From: Asaia bogorensis
Lineage (GTDB): Bacteria; Pseudomonadota; Alphaproteobacteria; Acetobacterales; Acetobacteraceae
Length of the DNA: 13,854 nt
Direction: 5' to 3'
Assembly (NCBI GenBank): GCA_945871455.1
Contig: CAMBXJ010000053.1
Span: 1 to 13,854 of the forward strand
The position numbers and the translations under genes are program-made. Position 1 is the stretch's first letter. Every line of letters begins with the position of its first letter. Positions 7,677 to 13,768 of the stretch are shown here, piece after piece. The notes beneath the pieces are model-generated. The model saw nothing but the letters and a program-made list of their open reading frames with translations. It was not told the origin of the DNA and made no database searches.

Positions 7677-7690
7677 ACCGGCCGAAACAG
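7677..7690 (+). repeat. GGCCGAAA repeat copy 5 (+ orientation)
   Basis: ACCGGCCGAAACAG. It shares CGGCCGAAACAG with copy 1 and ACCGGCCGAAA with the complements of copies 2 and 4. It lies 21 bp beyond the stop codon of the minus-strand gene that ends at 7712. Confidence 0.6.
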
Positions 7691-7711
7691 CGCCTCGCCA
7701 GGAATGCCCGC

Positions 7712-8380
7712 CTAGCGCGCGGTAGCGCCGGCCTCGGTCCCGCTCGGACGCGCGATAACGTGGTAGCTGGCGTCGGGCCATGGTTGCAAAGTCACCTCGA
7801 TCGAGGCGAGCGAAAATCCAGCACTGGCCACCGTATCCAGGCTGGCCCTGGCAATCCGCTGCTTGGCGCGCGATCGTATGCCGCTTTCCTTGTCCCGGTA
7901 TTCACGCAGCATCTGCTCGGCGCGCTGGACGTCGTTATCGGACGGCTCTCGGCCCGCTACGAAACGATACGATGCTGTCGGCAGAAGCCCCGTACCCACC
8001 TTCACATCGGTCAGTTTCAGACCGATCGCTTCCAGGATCGCGAAGAAGCCCTTGTCTTCTTCGCTGATCTGAGCGGGAAGTTGCCCCGCCGGCCCGCCGG
8101 GGACCACGGCGGTGGTCAGGTCCTGCCACCAACCGCCAACCGTCGCACCTGCCGCCCTCGCCGCGTCGCTCGCGGACTTCGCCGCATCGGACAACCAGGG
8201 CGGGGTGTCGGACGCCGCCGGATCGGCGGCAACCGCGACCTGGGTGGTCAGCAGCAGGACCAGCCCCGACCGCAGCATCAATGGCACCAGCCGCCGCCGA
8301 ACCTGCCCCCGAACGGGCCGCGGTTTCTGTGGCGGCACCGGGCGATCCGCGGCCGGGCCGGATGACGAGGCGTCGGTCAT
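7712..8380 (-). CDS. Exported protein of unknown function, paired with the PstS-like gene
   Basis: Not recognised. The 222-aa product has a long basic N-terminal region (Arg/Pro-rich, about 11-31), a hydrophobic core (about 32-50) and a plausible signal-peptidase site AVA/AD near 51. A linker follows, then a Trp pair (GGWWQDL, about 82-88), a segment GFFAILEAIGLKLTDVKVG at about 111-129, and a charged helix at about 147-180. The last part is a beta-like stretch ending in YHVIARPSG. ATG at 8380 is chosen because it lies one base after the stop of the upstream PstS-like gene. An upstream in-frame start at 8467 would run into that gene. The tight junction implies one transcript and probably a shared role at the membrane or in the periplasm. 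Confidence 0.75.
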   Translation of the reverse strand: MTDASSSGPAADRPVPPQKPRPVRGQVRRRLVPLMLRSGLVLLLTTQVAVAADPAASDTPPWLSDAAKSASDAARAAGATVGGWWQDLTTAVVPGGPAGQLPAQISEEDKGFFAILEAIGLKLTDVKVGTGLLPTASYRFVAGREPSDNDVQRAEQMLREYRDKESGIRSRAKQRIARASLDTVASAGFSLASIEVTLQPWPDASYHVIARPSGTEAGATAR

Positions 8381-8381
8381 G

Positions 8382-9509
8382 CTATTCAATGAATGCGACC
8401 GCCTTGGTGCGCGCTTCCAATCGGTCGGCCGGCTGCAAGGCAATGACGCCGCCGCCGCCGAGCGCACCGCTTGGCCCGATCATGGATTCGGCCATGAGAT
8501 CGAAGGCTGCTTTGCGTGCCAGATCACGGCGGGCGGCATCGGCTTCGCGGGGCAGGACGATCATCAGCGTCACCGGTCGCGCCGCGCCATACCGTCCAGC
8601 CGCAATATTCACCGCGCTGGGCGCCACATTGTCGATCAGCAGCGGCACCACGGCGCCGTCCAGAGCGGCAAGTTCGCTGACGGATACAAGGGCCACCGCC
8701 CCGGCGCCGGCCGTCTTGGCCCAGGTCGCCACGGCGTCCGCACCCGCCGGACGCGGTTGCACCGACGCATCCTTGCGCAGCGCCCCGCAATACGCCAGGC
8801 GCCCGGCACGATCGAACGGCATGCCGGCCGTGGGCGATGCGCCGACGCAAGCGGCTTCCATCCGGGCGTCGAACACCTGTTGCGTGATAGACCCCGGCGG
8901 GGCCGCCAGGACGGCGATCGGTGCCGCGGGATAGCCAGCGCCGAGTTGATCCCACGTGGTGGGACGGGCGCCGGCGGCATTGGCGCCAAGAGCGCGGAAC
9001 AGATCGGCACTGGAGACGGAAAACACCACGCCTTTCGCCGGCGTGGCCAGCGCCATGGCCTGGAATCCCACCGGCACCGCGATCACATCGGCCCGGACGC
9101 CACCGGCGCAGACATCGATTTCCGCCTGCGACGGATTGCGAGCGAGCAGCGCGAAGCGCACGCGGTTGCCTGGCAATGTCGTGCAGGCCGCGTCACCGGC
9201 GCGTACATCGGTTTCGACGGCCCGAATGTGGGACTTCATCGGTGCGACGGCGGCGCCGATCGCCGTCCCGAGATCGCGGTCGGTGAATATGACGACGTCG
9301 TTGGCGGCCCGTGCGACACCGACGGACAGACCCATGCAGGCGGCAAGTCCCAGTTGAATGACACAGGCTCGAATGCCCCAGGATCGAATGCCCCAGGCCC
9401 GCATGTCCCCAGCCCGCATGCGCCAGGTCCGCGGTCGTCCGGACAGCGTGCGAGGATCCGGTCGAGCGGCGGTTTTCATCGCATTCCACCAGGATGCCGT
9501 ATTTGTCAT
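8382..9509 (-). CDS. PstS-like periplasmic substrate-binding protein
   Basis: Periplasmic binding protein of the phosphate-binding (PBP-like) type. From ATG at 9509 it has 375 residues. A Trp/Arg-rich leader contains five-residue repeats (about 31-50), followed by a signal sequence (about 50-68, cleavage near VARA/AND). The mature start NDVVIFTDRDLGTAIGAAVAP is followed by VIAVPVGFQAMALA (about 148-161) and SSADLFRALG. Next come PPGSITQQVFDARMEAAC, LAYCGALRKDASV and a C-terminal part with IAAGRYGAARPVTL, an order typical of PstS relatives. ATG at 9509 has AGGA ten bases upstream; ATG at 9479 with GGTGGA is a credible alternative and would shorten the leader. No pstC, pstA, pstB or phoU is adjacent, so it may be an orphan sensor or binder. 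The ligand is unproven. Confidence 0.78.
   Translation of the reverse strand: MTNTASWWNAMKTAARPDPRTLSGRPRTWRMRAGDMRAWGIRSWGIRACVIQLGLAACMGLSVGVARAANDVVIFTDRDLGTAIGAAVAPMKSHIRAVETDVRAGDAACTTLPGNRVRFALLARNPSQAEIDVCAGGVRADVIAVPVGFQAMALATPAKGVVFSVSSADLFRALGANAAGARPTTWDQLGAGYPAAPIAVLAAPPGSITQQVFDARMEAACVGASPTAGMPFDRAGRLAYCGALRKDASVQPRPAGADAVATWAKTAGAGAVALVSVSELAALDGAVVPLLIDNVAPSAVNIAAGRYGAARPVTLMIVLPREADAARRDLARKAAFDLMAESMIGPSGALGGGGVIALQPADRLEARTKAVAFIE
9368..9427 (-). repeat. Four tandem 15-bp units in the leader of the PstS-like gene
   Basis: Units at 9368, 9383, 9398 and 9413, of the type CTCGAATGCCCCAGG / CCCGCATGTCCCCAG on the + strand. On the coding (minus) strand they give MRAGD, MRAWG, IRSWG and IRA+CV, directly before the signal-peptide core. 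A fifth, badly decayed unit may follow at 9428-9442. Confidence 0.85.
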
Positions 9510-9565
9510 CGTTAAGGAATCCTATCGACGGGGCGTGAAACTGTGGTGATTGTGCACGAACCCGA

Positions 9566-9594
9566 GTTATGCTGCTATACCCCACGTGATACAA
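9566..9594 (-). promoter_or_regulatory. Possible promoter for the PstS-like gene
   Basis: On the minus strand, TTGTAT (9594-9589) and CATAAC (9571-9566) are separated by 17 bases and match the sigma-70 consensus at 3/6 and 4/6 positions. The predicted start of transcription would be about 50 bases upstream of the ATG at 9509. Weak evidence in GC-rich DNA. Confidence 0.3.
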
Positions 9595-9595
9595 G
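9587..9595 (+). promoter_or_regulatory. Possible extended -10 for the paralogue operon
   Basis: TG-A-TACAAG resembles an extended -10 element (TGnTATAAT) and would start transcription about 35 bases before the GTG at 9637. No good -35 is present. The two divergent promoters would overlap around 9587-9595, so their activities could be coupled. Confidence 0.25.
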
Positions 9596-9636
9596 TCCGT
9601 CGATCGTAAGTCGGAAACCACACACAGGAACTTACC

Positions 9637-10902
9637 GTGCAACGAAGAAATGAAATATTTCTGACGATTCCAGAGGTTGCGGGCAGTCCGGGCGTGGTCG
9701 GACAGGGCGTGGTCGGACAGGGCATCACCAGGCAGGGCGTGGCCAGACGGGTCGCGACCGCGGTTCTCGGCATGGCGGCCCTGTTGTCCGCAGCCGCGAC
9801 GCAAGCGTCGGCGATGGCGCCGGGGGACAAGGTCTCCAACCACTTCAGGCTGGGCGCGATTCAGGTGCCGCTGCCGGCCGGGGAATGGACGGTGGCTGGC
9901 ACCGGCAAGCAGACGATCGACGTACCGGCGATCGGCGCCTACGGCACGATCCAGTCCGCTGTCCTGTTCATGACCCGCGGCACCGATGTTGTCGCCATCC
10001 TGGAAGCCAATGCCAATCAATTACCGGTCAATGACGGCTGGGGCCGCACCAAGGCCTGCGCATTGGACCAGGGGCAACTGCATCTGACCACACGCTATAA
10101 GTCTGGTTGGCAGACTGGCTGCATCTTCGTGCAGGCATCGCAGTTCGGCGTGAACTCCGCCGGGCCGACGGCATGGACGCAGGCAAAGGAACTCGCCAAG
10201 AAATCCGGACTGAAACTGCCGGCCAACTGGCTGACCGCGGGGTTCCGTTCCAGCGATCGGCACGATCTGGTCGACGCGCGCTACCACTTCAATCCGTCGA
10301 TTTTCCTGGGTGCGACCGCCGCCAGCCTGGAGTCGCCGGCGGACTGGTCGGCGGACGCGGTCAAAGCCGACCCGCTGCGGGATCAGGCCGTGCAAGCCCT
10401 GGTCGGCTGGGCCAATGGGTTCGACGCGTTCATCGATCGAGGCATGGTCAATCAGTTCTCGGCGACCGCCGGGAACCGTCCCGGCCTGATGCCGGAAGCG
10501 GCTGCCTATACGGCCGCATCGCCGCGCGTGGATGCGAAGATGCGCGATCTGGACGGCCTGTATCAACGTGGCCAGATCAAATGGGATGCGTATCAGGAAC
10601 AATCCAAGGTCGCGGTGAAGGAATCGCCCGTGGTGTCCTTCGCCGTGCCGCTGCTGTCCAACGCGGTGCGCAAGAACATCTCCTTCCGCACCTTTGGCAC
10701 CGTCGTCGATTACGCGATCGGCTACATGGTGACGGCGAACGTCGCAACCTCGATCGGCATCGCCCTGTCGATCAATTCGACGGATTCCATTTGGTTCGTG
10801 CTCAACGATCAATATTGGGACGACTACTACGCTCGGCTTAACACCCATGACTCGGAGCGTCTGGTCGACTTCACCTATATCGGCGGAGGGTCGGGCGCAT
10901 GA
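9637..10902 (+). CDS. Exported protein with VPLPAGEWTVA domain, SHOCT-like hairpin and DUF2061-like membrane end (paralogue A)
   Basis: A 421-aa product. GTG at 9637 is chosen because AGGAA (9626-9630) lies six bases upstream. An N-terminal extension carries pentapeptide repeats (GVVGQ x2, GITRQ, GVARR; 19-38), then a signal-peptide core (about 39-58, ending TQASA). The periplasmic domain (about 60-225) contains the signature VPLPAGEWTVAG at 77-88, AIGAYG at 98-103, and two cysteines in GWGRTKAC (141) and GWQTGC (162). It also holds LTAGFRSSDRHDLVDARYHF at 199-218. A short helical hairpin at about 302-326 (DLDGLYQRGQIKWDAYQEQ) resembles SHOCT. The C-terminal segment at about 345-399 (RKNISFRTFGTVVDYAIGYM ... 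WFVLNDQYWDDYY) is a divergent match to DUF2061. It is a clear paralogue of the next gene, which it overlaps by ATGA. Function unknown. Confidence 0.85.
   Translation: MQRRNEIFLTIPEVAGSPGVVGQGVVGQGITRQGVARRVATAVLGMAALLSAAATQASAMAPGDKVSNHFRLGAIQVPLPAGEWTVAGTGKQTIDVPAIGAYGTIQSAVLFMTRGTDVVAILEANANQLPVNDGWGRTKACALDQGQLHLTTRYKSGWQTGCIFVQASQFGVNSAGPTAWTQAKELAKKSGLKLPANWLTAGFRSSDRHDLVDARYHFNPSIFLGATAASLESPADWSADAVKADPLRDQAVQALVGWANGFDAFIDRGMVNQFSATAGNRPGLMPEAAAYTAASPRVDAKMRDLDGLYQRGQIKWDAYQEQSKVAVKESPVVSFAVPLLSNAVRKNISFRTFGTVVDYAIGYMVTANVATSIGIALSINSTDSIWFVLNDQYWDDYYARLNTHDSERLVDFTYIGGGSGA
9691..9750 (+). repeat. Four tandem 15-bp units in the leader of paralogue A
   Basis: Units at 9691 and 9706 are identical (GGCGTGGTCGGACAG); those at 9721 and 9736 are diverged (GGCATCACCAGGCAG, GGCGTGGCCAGACGG). 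They encode GVVGQ, GVVGQ, GITRQ and GVARR just before the signal-peptide core. The identical pair implies a recent event. Confidence 0.9.
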
Positions 10903-12074
10903 TCGGCCTGCATCGCATCATGACCCGGTTCGCCGCGTTGGTTCTGGTCGTCGGCGCGTTCTGCCTGGCTTCCGGGATGGTCCCGGAAGCGGCCGCACAG
11001 GATCGGCTGGCGGTCGGATCGACGGTCGGCGGCATCCTGTCGCTGAACGGCAAGCAGGTGCCACTGCCCGCCGGGGAATGGACCGTTGCGGCCGACGGCC
11101 CCAGCGACTGGTCGAACCCGGCGATCGGCGCATACGGCTATCTGCGCACCCTGGTGTTGTTCCGCCAGGACGGCAAACGAGTGGACGCCATCGCGGAAAT
11201 CAACACCAACGCCCTGCCGACCGCGGAAGGCTGGGGCATGACCGCGGATTGCAACCGCACCGACCTGATCATGGCCGTCGTGCGCTACCGCGCCGGCTGG
11301 GACGGGTCCTGCTTCTTCGTGACCCATACGATCACCACGAAGGAAACCACCTTCGCCTGGAAACAGGCGCGTGACTTCGCCAAACAAAAGGGCTGGCAGT
11401 TCTCCCCCACCTGGGTCACCGCCGGTTTCCGGTCCGCCAATCGCAGCGATGTGATCGACGCCCGATTCCATTTCGCCCCGGAAGCCTACGGCTTCGCCAC
11501 CGAAACCCCGTCGAGCTGGCGGTCGTCCCTGTGGCTGGCCACGCGGTTGGATCGCGACCCGGCCAAGCTTGCGTTCACTCATGCGGTCAGCGATTGGTCG
11601 CTTTACTACAGCGGCCTGCTGGAAGGCGGGATCAAGAACCGCCTGCCCACCGACATAGCCCTGGCCATGCCACCGGCCACAAAGACCGATGCGCCGGAAA
11701 CGATGTTGCAGCGACGCCTGGCGGAACTGGAAACCCTGCGGAAATCCGGCGCCATCACGGCGGAGGAATTCGCGTCCCACGCCCGTGCCGTGCAGGAAAG
11801 CGGCGGCGGCACCAGCAGCACCGCCCCGGATCTGGGCACGATCACCGCCGTCAAGGCGCTGTCGTATCGCATCATCGTGTCGATTTCTCACATCTTCGTC
11901 GATTACTACTGGACGGCGAACTACGTCGCCACCGGCGCGCTGGAGATCCTGCAGATCACCATCAACAGCGCGAAGTTCTATTTCCACGAGCTGGCCTGGG
12001 CACGGTGGGTCGGTTTCCCACGCAACGACGCGGCCCGGACCATCGACTTCAAGTATATCGGCGTCGGCATCTGA
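10899..12074 (+). CDS. Exported protein with VPLPAGEWTVA domain, SHOCT-like hairpin and DUF2061 membrane end (paralogue B)
   Basis: A 391-aa paralogue of the preceding product. ATG at 10899 overlaps the upstream TGA and has GGAGGG (10885-10890) eight bases before it. Signal peptide at about 1-33 (cleavage near EAAA/QD), without the pentapeptide leader of paralogue A. The periplasmic domain carries QVPLPAGEWTVA (53-64), AIGAYGYLRTLVLF, cysteines in GWGMTADC (118) and GWDGSC (138), and VTAGFRSANRSDVIDARFHF (173-192). SHOCT-like hairpin at about 270-298 (LQRRLAELETLRKSGAITAE, then EF). The C-terminal segment at about 316-372 (VKALSYRIIVSISHIFVDYY ... KFYFHELAWAR) is a good by-eye match to DUF2061, including the usual K-x-x-S-Y-R start and the Y-x-H-E-x-x-W end. 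Both paralogues finish with D-F-x-Y-I-G. Co-transcription with paralogue A suggests a hetero-complex in the inner membrane and periplasm. Confidence 0.87.
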   Translation: MIGLHRIMTRFAALVLVVGAFCLASGMVPEAAAQDRLAVGSTVGGILSLNGKQVPLPAGEWTVAADGPSDWSNPAIGAYGYLRTLVLFRQDGKRVDAIAEINTNALPTAEGWGMTADCNRTDLIMAVVRYRAGWDGSCFFVTHTITTKETTFAWKQARDFAKQKGWQFSPTWVTAGFRSANRSDVIDARFHFAPEAYGFATETPSSWRSSLWLATRLDRDPAKLAFTHAVSDWSLYYSGLLEGGIKNRLPTDIALAMPPATKTDAPETMLQRRLAELETLRKSGAITAEEFASHARAVQESGGGTSSTAPDLGTITAVKALSYRIIVSISHIFVDYYWTANYVATGALEILQITINSAKFYFHELAWARWVGFPRNDAARTIDFKYIGVGI

Positions 12075-12082
12075 CGGATGAT

Positions 12083-12108
12083 CACGCCGAACGGAACCTG
12101 ACGGCGTG
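12083..12108 (+). terminator. Hairpin after the paralogue operon
   Basis: CACGCCG (12083-12089) pairs with CGGCGTG (12102-12108) across a 12-base loop, beginning nine bases after the stop of paralogue B. The following bases (TGAAGCCTAAAAG) have no T-run, so this is at best a weak or factor-dependent terminator. Confidence 0.35.
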
Positions 12109-12169
12109 TGAAGCCTAAAAGCCGAGATCGGTTTCCCGGTAGGGTTAAACCGCTCGGCAACCCGACCGC

Positions 12170-12227
12170 CGGACCGCTCCCCAAGCCAGGGGGCGGCCCG
12201 GCCCCCGCAATCCAGGGACGCGGTCCG
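12170..12227. other. Nested GC-rich hairpin in the spacer before the TPR gene
   Basis: An outer stem CGGACCGC/GCGGTCCG (12170-12177 with 12220-12227) encloses an inner hairpin GGGGGC-loop-GCCCCC (12189-12194 with 12201-12206, six-base loop). Both stems are perfect. The structure lies in the 272-bp spacer between 12074 and 12347, in which I find no convincing gene. It could be an RNA leader for the TPR gene, a terminator in either direction, or a processed 3' structure. Confidence 0.45.
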
Positions 12228-12346
12228 CCGCATGCTTCGCCATCGCGCGGTTTCGGTCGATCAGTTTAGCCAGGCCGAGCCGGCTTCCCCCAGGTTCGTC
12301 TGGTGGGTTAACGTATCGACCGGACCTCCCGACCCAGGATCGCCGC

Positions 12347-13537
12347 ATGCCGGATATCTCTTCCCTGACCTTGGTTGTGACGCTGCTGTTCTCCCTTCTG
12401 GTCGGACAGTCCGCGTTCAACGGCGACACCATGCATGTGCGCATCAGCGTCTCGCCGGACATCGCGAAGTCCGGCCTCGGCGAGGCGGTCGCCGAGAACA
12501 TTTTCACCGCCACTGCCGCCGATCTCACCAGCGGCGAATCGCTGATCGCAGTGCCGCGGATGCGCGTGCGCACGCAACCCGGCCTGGTGACCACCATGGC
12601 GAAATGGTTCTCGCTCGACGGCATCGTCCACGCCACCCAGACCACGCTCGGTATCGAAACAATGACCGTTATGGCCGCTCTGATGCAGGGGCCTGACGCC
12701 GACGCCGCGAAGGCCAACGTGGGGGCCGGCGCGGCACAGGTCGCCAACCCGGTTGCCAAGACCTGCCTCAATCTGGTGCTGGTCGTGACCCACCCCTCAT
12801 ACGGGATCGAGCAGCACCGAATCAGCCAGTGCGATATTCAGGACCCCGTTACGTTATTGAAACAGGGGGCCGCCTGGACCATGGAACGGGTCGCGCCCTA
12901 CCGGGTCGTGCTGTCGGAGGTTCTGAAGGTCGCACGTGGCAAGGGTGGCGATCTGGCCCACGCCAAGGCCACCGCGGAACGGGTGCTGGCCCGCCCCGGC
13001 AGACTCGAAAACGCGTCCGAACAGGCGATGATCAATAACCTGCAGGCGATGATAGCCCTCGTCGAGAAGGACTCCGTCGCGGCCGATCGCTGGCTGACGG
13101 ACGCGCTGGCCGTGCCGGAGCTTCCCCCGCGGATCGTTCAGCAGCTTTTGCTCAATCAGACCATGGTGGCAACCCTCCGCAAGCAACCGGCTGAGGCACG
13201 CCTCCTTCTGGCCAAGGCCATGGAGGTCAGGCAAGAAATCGAACTGCCGGATTTCGCCGCCAATTTCCTGATCATGCAGGCACTGACCGCTTGGTCCGCC
13301 GGCGATACCGCCGCCGCGGAGACCCTGTTGCGACAGGCGGTACAAGTCTCCGCGCGGAACGAGGCTGCCCACGTCTACCTGTCGAAGCTGCTTGCCCTGA
13401 AAGGCGACACCGCCGGCGCGGCGCGTGAGGCCGACACCGCCAACATCGTGCGCCGCTTCGACCCGACCCTGCAATCGCTGGCGGTCACTCTGTTCTGGAT
13501 CGATCCCGTCAACGGCACCGCGGAGTGGCGGAAATAA
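12347..13537 (+). CDS. Exported or membrane-anchored TPR protein
   Basis: A 396-aa product starting at ATG 12347, with AGGA (12336-12339) seven bases upstream. Residues 6-24 form a hydrophobic signal or anchor (LTLVVTLLFSLLVGQSAF). An alpha/beta domain follows at about 28-190 and includes ISVSPDIAKSGLGEAVAENI, a hydrophobic stretch LNLVLVV at about 141-147, and cysteines at 140 and 162. The C-terminal half (about 200-385) is helical with TPR spacing; the clearest repeats are at about 308-340 (LTAWSAGDTAAAETLLRQAV) and 341-373 (AHVYLSKLLALKGDTAGAA). TPR domains usually bind protein partners. The gene is on the same strand as the DUF2061 paralogues but separated by a long structured spacer, so it may be a separate unit. 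I do not recognise the N-terminal domain. Confidence 0.82.
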   Translation: MPDISSLTLVVTLLFSLLVGQSAFNGDTMHVRISVSPDIAKSGLGEAVAENIFTATAADLTSGESLIAVPRMRVRTQPGLVTTMAKWFSLDGIVHATQTTLGIETMTVMAALMQGPDADAAKANVGAGAAQVANPVAKTCLNLVLVVTHPSYGIEQHRISQCDIQDPVTLLKQGAAWTMERVAPYRVVLSEVLKVARGKGGDLAHAKATAERVLARPGRLENASEQAMINNLQAMIALVEKDSVAADRWLTDALAVPELPPRIVQQLLLNQTMVATLRKQPAEARLLLAKAMEVRQEIELPDFAANFLIMQALTAWSAGDTAAAETLLRQAVQVSARNEAAHVYLSKLLALKGDTAGAAREADTANIVRRFDPTLQSLAVTLFWIDPVNGTAEWRK

Positions 13538-13768
13538 ACCGCCGGCCGCCGGAGGGCGATCTGCTTTGCGGTCGGCCGCGACTTACGTGCGATTGCGCGG
13601 GCAACCTCCATGCAACGGACCGCTCAATCAACGCGACGCCATCCGGTCGACTGTCGCTTGACGGGCCGGTGTTGCGACCGCTCGGTCTGTCTTCAATGTT
13701 TCGTGAGGGGTGCGATTCGGTGTTGTGGGGAATATGCTGACACCTCGGTAATCGAGGGAATCGGACCC
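13538..13768. other. Intergenic spacer without recognised gene
   Basis: 231 bp between the TPR gene and the next start codon. I see no tRNA, no good reading frame with a ribosome site and no strong terminator. A short CCGG-CCG-CCGG palindrome lies just after the stop (about 13542-13552). An AT-rich TATGCT at 13733-13738 could be part of a -10 element, but I see no -35 at a suitable distance. Confidence 0.4.
13743..13757 (+). promoter_or_regulatory. Hairpin overlapping the ribosome site of the last gene
   Basis: CCTCG (13743-13747) pairs with CGAGG (13753-13757) across a five-base loop. The 3' arm is part of the GAGGGA ribosome site for the ATG at 13769. Folding would partly hide the site. 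Confidence 0.3.

Noticed and set aside
7018..7690. Insertion sequence bounded by the GGCCGAAA repeats
   Set aside because: No transposase, no clear target-site duplication and no precise terminal inverted repeats; kept only as a repeat cluster.
8112..9515. A 467-codon open frame on the plus strand
   Set aside because: Antisense to the PstS-like gene and its partner, which have signal peptides and family motifs; this frame is Arg/Gly/His-rich with no recognisable domain.
10875..12233. A 452-codon open frame on the minus strand
   Set aside because: Antisense to paralogue B, whose relationship to paralogue A at the protein level proves the plus-strand frame.
12145..12771. A 208-codon open frame on the minus strand across the 12075-12346 spacer
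   Set aside because: It overlaps the well-supported TPR gene, lacks a ribosome site and shows no domain; the spacer part contains the nested hairpin instead.
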